Below are positions 43,680-52,858 of a stretch of DNA of 64,000 bases, piece by piece. Source of the DNA: Bradyrhizobium sp. AUGA SZCCT0158. Lineage in GTDB: Bacteria; Pseudomonadota; Alphaproteobacteria; Rhizobiales; Xanthobacteraceae. Numbering within the stretch: the stretch's first letter is position 1; each line of letters opens with the position of its first letter. A program made the position numbers and the translations under genes. The DNA lies in assembly GCF_018130065.1 (NCBI RefSeq), contig NZ_JAFCME010000006.1:124001-188000 (forward strand), written 5' to 3'. The notes below the pieces were generated by a model. The model saw only the letters and a list, made by a program, of their open reading frames with translations, had not been told where the DNA came from and made no database searches.

Positions 43680-45506
43680 CTATTCGACCGTGACCGATTT
43701 GGCCAGATTTCGCGGCTGATCGACGTCGGTGCCCATCACCACGGCGGTATGATAGGCCAAAAGCTGCACCGGAACGGCATAGACCATGGACGAAAAGGTC
43801 GCGGCCATGTCGGGCAGCACGATGGTGACCAGGGATTCGATGGTCGCCTCCGCAGCCCCCTTGGCGTCCGTCATCAGGATGATGTTGCCACCGCGGGCGG
43901 CGACCTCCTGCATGTTGGAGACGGTCTTTTCGAACACCCGGTCATGCGGCGCGATCACCACGACCGGCATGTTCTCGTCGATCAGCGCGATCGGACCGTG
44001 CTTGAGCTCGCCGGCGGCATAGCCCTCGGCGTGGATGTAGGAGATTTCCTTCAGCTTCAGCGCGCCTTCCAGCGCCAGGGGATAGCTGGTGCCGCGGCCG
44101 AGATAGAGCACGTCGCGGCATTTGGCGATGTCGCGCGCCAGCTTTTCGATCTGCAGTTCGGTCGTCAGCGCCTCGGCCATCAGGCGGGGAACTTCGACGA
44201 GGCCGTGGACCAGCTTGGTCTCGTCCTCGTCGGACAATTCGCCGCGCGCCTTGCCGGCGGCAACGGCCAGCGCGGCCAGCACCATCAGCTGGCAGGTGAA
44301 CGCCTTGGTCGAGGCGACGCCGATCTCGGGCCCCGCCAGCGTCTGCAGCACGGTTTCGCTCTCGCGCGCTATCGTCGAGGTCGGCACGTTGACCACCGAG
44401 AGCGTGTGGACGCCCTGCGACTTGGCATAGCGCAGCGCCGCCAGCGTGTCGGCGGTCTCGCCGGATTGCGAGATGAAGATCGCCAGATCGCCCTTGCGCA
44501 GCGGCGCCTCGCGGTAACGGAATTCCGAGGCGACATCGACCTCGACCGGCACGCGGGCGAGCCGCTCGAACCAGTATTTGGCGATATGGCCGGCATAGCT
44601 CGCGGTGCCGCAGGCGACGATCGCGATGCGCTGCACACCCCTGAAATCGAACGGCAGCGTCACCGGCAGCATCACGCGGTCGGTCGCCATGTCGACGTAA
44701 CGCGCCAGCGTATGGCCGACCACTTCGGGCTGCTCGTGGATTTCCTTGGCCATGAAGTGGCGGTAGTTCGCCTTGTCGACCAGCGAACTCGACGCCGTGT
44801 GCCTGATCGCGTCGCGCTGCACGATCGCATTGTCCTTGTCGTAGATGGTGGCGCCCTTGCGCGTCAGCACCACCCAGTCGCCGTCTTCGAGATAGCTGAC
44901 GGTGTTGGTCAGGGGCCCGAGCGCAATCGCGTCCGATCCCAGATACATTTCGCCGTCGCCGTGACCGATCGCCAGCGGCGGGCCGTTGCGGGCGCCGATC
45001 ATCAAATCATTGTCGCCGGCGAAGATGAAGCCGAGCGCGAACGCGCCGCGCAATTGCGACAGCGCCGCCTTCACCGCTTCCACGGGACCGATGCCCTGGC
45101 CGAGCAGATTGTCGACCAGATGCAGCACGATCTCGGTATCGGTTTCGGTCCTGAAGACCGCGCCCTTTTTCTCCAGCGCCTCGCGCAACTCGCGAAAATT
45201 CTCGATGATGCCGTTATGGACCACGGCGACGCGTTCGGTCGCGTGCGGGTGCGCGTTGTTCTCGGTCGGCCGGCCGTGGGTGGCCCAGCGGGTATGCCCG
45301 ATCCCGGTATGGCCGGCGAGCGGTTCGGCCTCCAGCCGTTTTTCGAGGTTTTTCAGTTTGCCCTCGGCGCGGCGCCGCGCCAGATGGTCGCCTTCCAGCG
45401 TGGCGACGCCGGCCGAATCATAGCCGCGATATTCCAGGCGTTTGAGCGAATCCACCAACTGCTCCGCGACCGGAGCGCGTCCGAGAATGCCGACAATGCC
45501 GCACAT
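43680..45506 (-). CDS. glmS: Glucosamine-fructose-6-phosphate aminotransferase (isomerizing)
   Basis: 608 residues. Makes glucosamine-6-phosphate from fructose-6-phosphate and glutamine for peptidoglycan and LPS. ATG 45506 was chosen because it exposes the N-terminal nucleophile Cys after Met removal (MCGIVGILG). Glutaminase domain (HTRWATHGRPTENNAHPH) is followed by two SIS domains (SQSGETADTLAALRYAKSQG; LGRGTSYPLALEGALKLKE) and the C-terminal PRNLAKSVTVE. The usual partner glmU is not next to it; an autotransporter gene lies upstream. Confidence 0.97.
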   Translation of the reverse strand: MCGIVGILGRAPVAEQLVDSLKRLEYRGYDSAGVATLEGDHLARRRAEGKLKNLEKRLEAEPLAGHTGIGHTRWATHGRPTENNAHPHATERVAVVHNGIIENFRELREALEKKGAVFRTETDTEIVLHLVDNLLGQGIGPVEAVKAALSQLRGAFALGFIFAGDNDLMIGARNGPPLAIGHGDGEMYLGSDAIALGPLTNTVSYLEDGDWVVLTRKGATIYDKDNAIVQRDAIRHTASSSLVDKANYRHFMAKEIHEQPEVVGHTLARYVDMATDRVMLPVTLPFDFRGVQRIAIVACGTASYAGHIAKYWFERLARVPVEVDVASEFRYREAPLRKGDLAIFISQSGETADTLAALRYAKSQGVHTLSVVNVPTSTIARESETVLQTLAGPEIGVASTKAFTCQLMVLAALAVAAGKARGELSDEDETKLVHGLVEVPRLMAEALTTELQIEKLARDIAKCRDVLYLGRGTSYPLALEGALKLKEISYIHAEGYAAGELKHGPIALIDENMPVVVIAPHDRVFEKTVSNMQEVAARGGNIILMTDAKGAAEATIESLVTIVLPDMAATFSSMVYAVPVQLLAYHTAVVMGTDVDQPRNLAKSVTVE

Positions 45507-45712
45507 GCGGTTTAATATCCCCAAATCGTCGAAAAATTGCCGAAGCAACGCCACGTTCCCTTAACGGGAAACGCGGCTACCCACCTACTCAATAATTATT
45601 GCGGATTGAGACAGTCTTAAGCGGAAAGCTTAACGTTTGCCATTGGTAAGCGGCGTCCAATGGACTTAGGCGAACCCGGCGCGGAGGGCAATGTCCAGCC
45701 CTGCCCGCCGCC

Positions 45713-48700
45713 TCACCACGCGTAGCGCACCACGCCCTTGCCGGCGTAGCTTTCGGTCACGTTGGAGAACTCGCCCTCGAAGGAGCCGGCGATCGACCAG
45801 CCGTTGATCCACTTCATCTCGGCCGAGCCGGTCACCAGCGCTGCATCCGCGGCCTGCCGCGCGCCGTTGACGACGAAGGATGCACCCGGCAGCGTCTGGA
45901 ACGTGGCGCCGATCGAGCGGTCCGGATTGAAGTCATGCGCCCAGGCCGCGCGGCCGCGCAGCGTGAAGACGCCGTTCTGCACGGCGTATGATTTGTCGGT
46001 GCGCAGGCCGAGTTCGCTGCGGGTGCTGGTGACACTCTTGGCGTTGTACGCGAGCGCAAAGGTGTTGGCGCCGACGATTGCCTGCTCGGCGTAAGCTGGC
46101 AGTTCGAACGTCGTGAACTGTCCGGCCGCGTACGGCGTCCAGCCAAAACCGTGCGACACGAAGCGATAGCCGCCTTCAACGCGGCCCGACCAGGCGTTGG
46201 CGTTGAACTGTGCGCGCAGGCGGTCGATGCCGGCGACCGTCACGGTGCGATCGGTGGTGACATCCTGCCAGCCAAGGGCCAGCGCGCCGGTGATATAGGC
46301 CGGGCCGATAGTATGCCGGATGAATGCACCGGCCTGGAATAGGTCGGATCGGCCGGAGCCAAATCCATTGACGCTGAAATTGGTGCCGCCGCCGGCCAAT
46401 GCAAAACCGGCTATCGTGTTCGGCGAGAGGCGATAGTCGGCGCCGACGGCACCAGCAGCGAGGCTGCTACGCGTGTTGTTCGACCCAAGCACCGTATTGC
46501 CGTCCGTCGTCTGCGACCCGCCAAAGCCTGCCGCCCACACGCTCCAGCGTTGTTCGAAACTCGGCGCGATCGGCGGCGCCTTGGTGTAGATCGCCGCCAG
46601 CGCATCGTTCGGTTTGCGCTTGGCGGCATAAGCGAGGCTCTCCTCCGCATATGCATTCGGATTGCCACCGCCGCTGATCGGATTGCCACGGCCGGCGATG
46701 AACGGATCGGTCATCACCCCCATGAACTGGTTCATCGCATTGAACGTGGTCTGCTGCGAACCGGTGGCGGTCTCGCTGGAGATCTGTGTCAGCCCGAACG
46801 GTGTCAATCCGCCGAACACGATCGGAATGCCACCTGTGGTGTTGAAGAAATTGACGATGGCGTTGCCGACGTTCTGCTGATTGACATTGAGCCCCGTGCC
46901 CGGCGGCGGCACGAAATTGAGCGCGAGGTTGAGATACGCATTGTTGGCGTCGTAACTCAGGCTCGAGTTGAATCCGCCGGGCAGATTGGTGTTGACCGGA
47001 CCACTGAACGTACCGTTCACGCCGCCCGCCGCGTTGAGGATGGTGTACTGTTTGGCGACGTAAGTGCCCGCCGCAAAATTCGCGTTCACCGTCGCGCCGC
47101 CGAGCGTCGCCGCGCCGGTGACGTTGACGCGATCGGCGTTGGACGGCGAGACCTCGACCAGATAGCTCGATGCCGCCGTAAGCACGAGGCTGCCCTGCAC
47201 GGTCAAAAGCCCGATCGAATTGCCCGGCGCGAGCGTGCCGCCATTGATCGTCGTGTTGCCGACGGTGCCGTTGCCGCCGAGCGTTGCGCCGGCGTTCACC
47301 GTGGTCATCGCCGACGACGAGATCGAACCGTTCACCGCAAGCAGGCCTGCGTTGACGGTCGTGTTGCCGGTGTAGGTGTTGTTGCCGGTAAGGTTGAGCG
47401 CGCCGGCCCCGTCCTTCTGCAGCGCGCCGCTACCTGAGACAACGCCGTCGAACTGGACCGCGTCCGAGCGGTTGAAGGCGAGCGTGCCGCTGTTCGCGAC
47501 GTCGCCGAGGATCGAGCCGGTGGTGCCGCCGGCGCCGAGCTGCAGGGTGGCACCGGTCTGAATCGTCGTGCCGCCGGCATAGGTGTTGGTGCCGGAGAGG
47601 ACGAGCAGACCCGTGCTGCCGCCGACGGTGTTCGGCGTTGCGACGGTGAGGCCTCCGGCGCCGGTGATCGCCCCGCTCGACTGGCCGCCGCCGGCCAGCA
47701 GCGAGGGACCGCTGATGATCACGGTGCCGGCCGACTGAAGATTGGCGACACGCGAGGTACCGAGAATTCCTGGAGACGCGAAATCGATCGTCGCACCGGC
47801 GGCGATGTTCGTGGCGGTTGCGTTACCCGCGAAGAAACCGAGCGTGCCGCTGGTACCGCGCAACGTGCCGCCCAGAACATCCACCGTGAAGGCTGGCGCG
47901 CCGCCGAATCCGGCGCCAACGTTCGACCAGACCACCGTGCCGGTGCCGCCTGCCTCGCCGAATTGGATCCCGGCCGCGCCGGCGTTCGCGGAAAAGAAGC
48001 CCGTGAGGGTCAAGGTCTGGCCATTGGCCGCACTGATGCGTGAAGCTCCGCCGCCGTTCACGGTTATCTGGTTTGTGAGCGAGCCGGTGACAGTCGACCG
48101 CAAGGCGCCGGCGTCGAAGCGCACATTGTTCGTCCCGAGCGCAGCGGCGTCCCCGATCTCGACCGTGCCGGACGTGATCGTGGTGCCGCCGGTGAAGGTG
48201 TTGGCATTATTCAGAATAACGGTGCCGGGACCCGCGATGGTCAATGCGCCGGCTCCAGCGACCAGGCCGTCGACTGTTAGATGCGCTGCGGAGCTCGCAG
48301 TGGTGATCACCGTATTGGAATTCAGTTGCAGCGTTGTGGTGGAAAAAAAGTCCACTGTGATATTGCTGGTCTGAACATTGATCGCCGCCGACCCTGCACT
48401 GACCTGCATGATCAACGTCCCGACTTGAAAGCCATAGCCGCTGTTGGCGATGGAACTATCGAGGTTCAGCGTACCGACCGTGAACGGACCGCCGTTCAGA
48501 CCAACGCCGACGCTGGTGAAAGGACTGACCGCGTTGAACGTCGCAGTTGCGTCGATCGCATCGGGAACGCTGGCGGGCGTCCAGTTGGCCGCGACGCTCC
48601 AGTCTCCGGTGCCATTCCAGGTCTGTGCAGCGGCTCGGTCGGTGAGCGCCACATTGGTCAGCACGGCGGCTGCCGCGCTGAACGCCCCCATCGCAATTGG

Positions 48701-48781
48701 GCGAACGAGCCGTGCCAGCGATCCCGTTAGTGCGGTGTCCGACGTCGCGCGATGGCGCCTGTTGAGCAGTTGCTGCGCCAT
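45713..48781 (-). CDS. Autotransporter (type Va) with PATR-repeat passenger
   Basis: 1022 residues. A long signal region ends near RAAAQ (about residue 53). The passenger is a Gly/Ala/Thr-rich beta-helix with repeats such as NANTFTGGTTITSGTVEIG, GTNTYAGGTTIQTGATLQLG and GNNTYTGNTTVNAGLLAVNG (passenger-associated transport repeats). From about residue 750 (PSFEQRWSVWAAGFGG) runs the 12-strand beta-barrel domain, ending in VVRYAW with a terminal aromatic residue as required by the BAM complex. Surface adhesin or matrix role is possible; no protease triad was seen. Only 206 bp downstream of its start lies a remnant of a second copy. Confidence 0.93.
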   Translation of the reverse strand: MAQQLLNRRHRATSDTALTGSLARLVRPIAMGAFSAAAAVLTNVALTDRAAAQTWNGTGDWSVAANWTPASVPDAIDATATFNAVSPFTSVGVGLNGGPFTVGTLNLDSSIANSGYGFQVGTLIMQVSAGSAAINVQTSNITVDFFSTTTLQLNSNTVITTASSAAHLTVDGLVAGAGALTIAGPGTVILNNANTFTGGTTITSGTVEIGDAAALGTNNVRFDAGALRSTVTGSLTNQITVNGGGASRISAANGQTLTLTGFFSANAGAAGIQFGEAGGTGTVVWSNVGAGFGGAPAFTVDVLGGTLRGTSGTLGFFAGNATATNIAAGATIDFASPGILGTSRVANLQSAGTVIISGPSLLAGGGQSSGAITGAGGLTVATPNTVGGSTGLLVLSGTNTYAGGTTIQTGATLQLGAGGTTGSILGDVANSGTLAFNRSDAVQFDGVVSGSGALQKDGAGALNLTGNNTYTGNTTVNAGLLAVNGSISSSAMTTVNAGATLGGNGTVGNTTINGGTLAPGNSIGLLTVQGSLVLTAASSYLVEVSPSNADRVNVTGAATLGGATVNANFAAGTYVAKQYTILNAAGGVNGTFSGPVNTNLPGGFNSSLSYDANNAYLNLALNFVPPPGTGLNVNQQNVGNAIVNFFNTTGGIPIVFGGLTPFGLTQISSETATGSQQTTFNAMNQFMGVMTDPFIAGRGNPISGGGNPNAYAEESLAYAAKRKPNDALAAIYTKAPPIAPSFEQRWSVWAAGFGGSQTTDGNTVLGSNNTRSSLAAGAVGADYRLSPNTIAGFALAGGGTNFSVNGFGSGRSDLFQAGAFIRHTIGPAYITGALALGWQDVTTDRTVTVAGIDRLRAQFNANAWSGRVEGGYRFVSHGFGWTPYAAGQFTTFELPAYAEQAIVGANTFALAYNAKSVTSTRSELGLRTDKSYAVQNGVFTLRGRAAWAHDFNPDRSIGATFQTLPGASFVVNGARQAADAALVTGSAEMKWINGWSIAGSFEGEFSNVTESYAGKGVVRYAW

Positions 48782-48987
48782 CGCAATTTCCTAGTAAATA
48801 TAAGTATAGCGTACGATTCAGGCTCCGACCCTATCGATGCGGGGGATCGGCAGCAACGCGACGGCACCGGTCCGACCGCTTTAAACGGTTGTGCGCTAAT
48901 TCGGCCACAGCGGCCAATTGAACGAGGAGATAAGCGGGATTTGCAGTGGGCGAACTGGCTTGTAGCGAGCGCCCTCGCCGTCCCGCC
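48782..48987. promoter_or_regulatory. Upstream region of the autotransporter gene
   Basis: 206 bp between the autotransporter start and the remnant fragment. The first 40 bp are AT-rich (ttcctagtaaatataagtat) and probably hold the autotransporter promoter; read on the minus strand there is a TATACT-like -10 near 48806. A ggagga-type site precedes the remnant but belongs to no gene. Confidence 0.3.
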
Positions 48988-49140
48988 TCACCAGGCGTAA
49001 CGCACCACACCCTTGCCGGCGTAGGAACGAGTGACATTCGAGAACTCGCCCTCGAATGTGCCCGCGATCGACCAGCCGTTGATCCACTTCATTTCGGCCG
49101 AACCGGTCACGAGTGCGGCGTCAGCGGCCTGCCGCGCCCC
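48988..49140 (-). pseudogene. 3' remnant of a second autotransporter gene
   Basis: 50 codons plus stop. Reading minus from 49140 gives ARQAADAALVTGSAEMKW, INGWSIAGTFEGEFSNVT and SYAGKGVVRYAW, nearly identical to the last 50 residues of the intact autotransporter (45713-45865), differing at only a few positions and with many silent changes. The similarity stops abruptly at 49140. No start codon or barrel is left. The silent differences show it is an old paralogue remnant and not a recent assembly duplication. Confidence 0.8.
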
Positions 49141-49152
49141 GGTTTGGTCAGA

Positions 49153-49326
49153 TCAAAGCTGCGGGCGACCGTTGGCCATGCGCAGGACCGTGCTGATGGT
49201 GGTCAACACGGCCTTCGCAACGTCGAGCACGTTGACGCCGCCTTGCACGCGACCAAGCTCGTCGTCGTTAAGGGATCGGTTGTCGTTCTGCCGCACTCGG
49301 CTGTCATTCTGCATATCGATGTTCAT
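49153..49326 (-). CDS. Short peptide with double-glycine-type leader (candidate exported peptide)
   Basis: 57 residues. ATG 49326 is chosen because GAGGAGG lies six bases upstream, a near-perfect ribosome site. Residues 18-30 read SLNDDELGRVQGG, matching the L-x-x-x-E-L-x-x-[IV]-x-G-G leader recognised by C39-peptidase ABC exporters; the predicted 27-residue core, starting VNVLDVAKAVLTTISTVLRM, is amphipathic with Lys/Arg and no Cys. This is the class II bacteriocin/secreted-peptide architecture. No exporter, immunity or modification gene is nearby, so function is open. It ends 12 bp from the autotransporter remnant. Confidence 0.55.
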   Translation of the reverse strand: MNIDMQNDSRVRQNDNRSLNDDELGRVQGGVNVLDVAKAVLTTISTVLRMANGRPQL

Positions 49327-49424
49327 TGGCATCCTCCTCATCGGTGCTCGGGCGAATCCCCTCGTTTGCCGCCTCACACTATTTGTTGGGGGGACAGGAC
49401 TTCCGTGATCCGCCGCACGGACGC

Positions 49425-49965
49425 TGACTGCGACAAAACAACCCGACGGGCAAATCACTTCTGATTTACAGAAATCGTGTCAAGCCCCGAAATAAAAAAT
49501 ATTTCGCTTTCGCCGTCGGGCAAATCATCTCTACGAGTTTGCGTTATCCCGTCCCACTCAGAGGGCATCGGCCGTCGTCACGACGAGGGGCGGGTTGCGG
49601 TGGACGTGACAGTTGCGATGGACGGTCGCGGCTGAAGCGTACGGCGAAAGCGTGTGGTCCTGACGCCCGTAACGGCGTCAAGCCTTGTGGGAGCGAACGC
49701 TCTGCAAGGCGACGGTGGCAATAGAGGCCGTCTCACCGGGGAGAGCGCGTTATAAGCCGTAAAGCCATTGCGCAGGGAATGTCGGATGTTCTCCGCTGCC
49801 CTGTATGCTCATGTGCAGCATTCTTATGCACAATCGCACATGAGACCGCGGGTGCAGCGCGCATCCGGCATTCCCTGCGCCCTCTGACTTCGAGGGCGGA
49901 AAGAGTTCCTGCAAACCTCGGGCGATCAGCGTCGCGAGCTGTTGACGCACGTCGGCTTTGCTTTG
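49425..49965. repeat. Long Bradyrhizobium-type intergenic repeat
   Basis: About 540 bp with no convincing gene. Segments such as gacgggcaaatcacttctga, gtgtggtcctgacgcccgta, caccggggagagcgcgttat, cattgcgcagggaatgtcgg and gcatccggcattccctgcgc are ones I recognise as parts of an element present in many copies in Bradyrhizobium genomes. Spurious frames in it are routinely annotated as hypothetical proteins. It has internal inverted repeats (aaatca-cttc-tgattt at 49452-49467; gattt-acag-aaatc at 49463-49476). Boundaries are approximate. Confidence 0.7.
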
Positions 49966-50027
49966 ACATTGATTTGGGAAGTGCGCAGAGATGGGGCTGA
50001 CCCCAGGCCCGCCAGACCGAAAGCCCC

Positions 50028-51869
50028 ATGACGCCTCCTGCTACCGCTTTGCCCGTTGAATTGCCGCCGGCGTTTCTCGGCGTGTCGCAATCGGCGACGG
50101 GAAAATTGTGGCGCGACCGGCTCGATGCGAGGGGGGCGGCGAGGGCGCTGGCAATCGTGCAGCGCTACCAGCTGCCGGAGATGCTGGCGAGGGTGATCGC
50201 CGGCCGCGATGTCGAAATCGACGCCGTCGCGGATTTCCTCGACCCCACCATCCGCAAATTGATGCCGGATCCCCACACCGTCACGCAGATGGAAACCGCG
50301 GCCAAGCGTATCGCGGACGCGGCCACGCGCGGCGAGAAGGTTGCGATCTTCGGCGATTATGACGTCGACGGCGCGACCTCCGCGGCACTGCTGACCTGGC
50401 ATTTGCGCCATTGCGGGCTCGATCCCTTGATCCATATTCCCGACCGCATTTTTGAAGGCTACGGGCCCAATGTGGAGGCCGTGCGCGCGCTTTCGGGCAA
50501 GGGCGCGACATTGCTGGTGACGGTCGACTGCGGCACCACCAGCATCGAGCCACTGGCGGAAGCGCGAAAGCTCGGGATGTCCGTCGTCGTCATCGATCAC
50601 CATCAGACCGGCGACGACTTGCCGGAGGTCGACGCGCTGGTGAACCCGAACCGTGCCGATGATCTCTCGGGCCTCGGTTATCTCGCCGCCGTCGGACTCG
50701 TGCTGGTGACGCTGGTTGCTGTTAACAGGGAACTGCGCGGCCGTGGCTTCTGGAACAGCGAACGGCCGGAACCAGATCTGCTGGGCATGCTGCATCACGT
50801 GGCGCTCGGCACCGTGGCCGATGTCGCGCCGCTGACCGGGCTCAACCGTGCGTTCGTCGCCAAGGGCCTGATCGCGATGCGCCGCCGCGACCATGTCGGG
50901 CATACCGCGCTGATGGACGTGTCGCGGCTCAACGGACCGCCCGAGGCCTGGCATCTCGGCTTCATGCTGGGGCCGCGCATCAATGCCGGCGGCCGCATCG
51001 GCCGGGCTGATTTGGGCGTGCGGCTGCTGCTGGAAGGCGATATCTCCGAGGCCGCGCGGATCGCCGCCGAACTGGATCGGCTGAACTCCGAGCGCCGCAT
51101 CATCGAGCAAGCGGCGGAAGCGCAGGCCGAAGCCGAGGCGCTGGCTTCGCTCGGGCTCGAGGACAAGGGATCGGTCATCGTCACGGCCTCCGAAGGCTGG
51201 CATCCCGGCGTCGTCGGCCTCGTCGCCTCGCGGCTGAAGGAAAAATTCGCGCGGCCGGCGTTTGCAATCGCTCTGGAGCCGGGCGGCATCGGCACCGGTT
51301 CGGGCCGCTCGATTTCAGGCGTCGACCTCGGCAAGGCGGTGCGGCAGGCGGTGAAGGAAAAACTGCTGATGAAAGGCGGTGGCCACGCCATGGCCGCGGG
51401 CGTGACGCTGCGCAAGGAAAAGCTCGCGGAGTTTCGCGCCTATATGGAAAGCGCGCTCGCCGAAGACGTCGCCAGTTCCCGTCACGAAAACGAGCTGTTC
51501 ATCGACGGCGCGGTCAGCGCCCGCAGCGTGACACCGGAATTCGCGAACACGCTGAACCGCGCCGGGCCGTTCGGCGCCGGCAATCCGGAGCCTGTCATCG
51601 CGCTGCCGGCGCATCAACTGGTCTATGCCGATGAAGTGGGGCAGGCGCATCTGCGCGTGCGCTTCAAGTCCGGCGACGGCGTTATCGTCAACGGCATCGC
51701 GTTCCGGTCCGTCGGGCAAAAGCTCGGCCACGCCCTGACGCAAAACCGCGGCCAGCCCTTGCATGTCGCAGGATCGCTCACGGTCGATCGCTATCAGGGC
51801 ACCGAGCGCGTGCAATTGCGCGTGATCGATGTCGCGGTGCCGGACCAGGGACCGGCCGTGATCAGGTAA
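50028..51869 (+). CDS. recJ: Single-stranded-DNA-specific exonuclease RecJ
   Basis: 613 residues. 5'-3' ssDNA exonuclease of the DHH superfamily. Metal motifs: VAIFGDYDVDGATSAALLTW, VTVDCGTTS and VVIDHHQTGDDLPEVDALVN (DHH), then the DHHA1 motif KGGGHAMAAGVTLRKEKL. The C-terminal OB domain is present. No good ribosome site precedes ATG 50028; the long repeat ends about 60 bp upstream, so the promoter must lie in or near it. Confidence 0.95.
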   Translation: MTPPATALPVELPPAFLGVSQSATGKLWRDRLDARGAARALAIVQRYQLPEMLARVIAGRDVEIDAVADFLDPTIRKLMPDPHTVTQMETAAKRIADAATRGEKVAIFGDYDVDGATSAALLTWHLRHCGLDPLIHIPDRIFEGYGPNVEAVRALSGKGATLLVTVDCGTTSIEPLAEARKLGMSVVVIDHHQTGDDLPEVDALVNPNRADDLSGLGYLAAVGLVLVTLVAVNRELRGRGFWNSERPEPDLLGMLHHVALGTVADVAPLTGLNRAFVAKGLIAMRRRDHVGHTALMDVSRLNGPPEAWHLGFMLGPRINAGGRIGRADLGVRLLLEGDISEAARIAAELDRLNSERRIIEQAAEAQAEAEALASLGLEDKGSVIVTASEGWHPGVVGLVASRLKEKFARPAFAIALEPGGIGTGSGRSISGVDLGKAVRQAVKEKLLMKGGGHAMAAGVTLRKEKLAEFRAYMESALAEDVASSRHENELFIDGAVSARSVTPEFANTLNRAGPFGAGNPEPVIALPAHQLVYADEVGQAHLRVRFKSGDGVIVNGIAFRSVGQKLGHALTQNRGQPLHVAGSLTVDRYQGTERVQLRVIDVAVPDQGPAVIR

Positions 51870-51916
51870 GTTCATCCACCAGACGACAAAACCAACAACC
51901 AAAAATGGGAGCAGAC

Positions 51917-52730
51917 ATGGCAGGACAGGTTCAGGGAAAAGTCGCGCTCGTGACCGGCGGCGCATCCGGCATTGGCGCGGCATGCGCCCCAATTGCTGGC
52001 GCGTGAAGGGGCGTCGGTAGTGGTCACCGATGTCGATGAACTGAAGGGGCCGGAGGTTGTCGCGGGTATCAAGAAAGCCGGCAACGAGGCTGTCTTCCTG
52101 CATCAGGACGTCACCAGCGAAGCGCGCTGGATCGACGTCGTGGCCGAGGTGATGAAGCGCTATGGCCGGCTCGACGTGCTGGTTTCCAACGCCGGCATCG
52201 GCATCGCGGTGCCGTCGATTACCGAGATGTCGCTGGAAGACTGGCGGCGGCAGACTGCGATCAATCTCGACGGCGTGTTCCTGTCGGTGAAGCACTGCCT
52301 GCCGGCGATGCGCAAGACCGGCGGCGGCTCCGTGATCATGATGTCGTCGCTCGCAGGCATTCGCGGCGCGGCCAGCCTGTCCGGTTATTGCGCGACCAAG
52401 GGCGGCGTCCGGCTGTTTGCGAAAGCGATCGCGATGGAATGCGCGACGTTCGGCGACGGCATTCGCGTCAACTCGGTACATCCCGGGATCATCGACACGC
52501 CGATCTGGGGCAAGATCCCGACCGAGGCGGCGGGGCGCGGCCAGAACGCGCCGATCGATCCCGAGGAGCGTGCGAAATTCGCAACGCCGCTGGCCCGCGC
52601 CGGCCATGCCATGGACATCGCGAAAGGCGTTTTGTATCTCGCCTCCGATGCGTCGAGCTACGTGACCGGGACGGAGCTCGTGATCGACGGTGGCATGAAC
52701 GCAGGCGGGGTCGCGCGGCCGGGGGCGTGA
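51917..52730 (+). pseudogene. Short-chain dehydrogenase/reductase, frameshifted near 51987
   Basis: The ATG at 51917 with gggagc upstream gives MAGQVQGKVALVTGGASGIG, the SDR cofactor motif, then reaches a stop after 29 codons. The remaining 250 residues follow in the next frame (QLLAREGASVVVTDVDELKG; SNAGIG; catalytic Ser in VIMMSSLAGIRGA, YxxxK in SGYCATKGG; C-terminal ASSYVTGTELVIDGGMNAGG). Removing one C from the cccc run near 51987 restores a perfect SDR of about 270 residues. Either a true recent frameshift or a sequencing indel. Confidence 0.85.
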
Positions 52731-52737
52731 CAAAGTT

Positions 52738-52848
52738 CGTCATTGCGAGCGAAGCGAAGCAATCCATGCATCCACGTGGACAGAATGGATTGCTTCGTCG
52801 CATTGCTCCTTTGCTCAAACGCTTCGCGTTTGTCGCAGGCAATGACGG
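52738..52848. repeat. REP-like element, extended copy
   Basis: Left arm 52738-52767 (cattgcgagcgaagcgaagc core) and right arm from 52785, which is interrupted by an internal small hairpin (aaacgcttcgcgttt) before ending aatgacgg. Same family as 34416-34497 and 42703-42788, located between convergent genes. Confidence 0.8.
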
Positions 52849-52858
52849 CGATAGGCCA

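Noticed and set aside
49733..50029. Reading frames in the repeat encoding a hypothetical protein with CALHPRSHVRLC.
   Set aside because: These frames belong to the repeated element and are commonly mis-annotated; no ribosome site or conserved family supports them.
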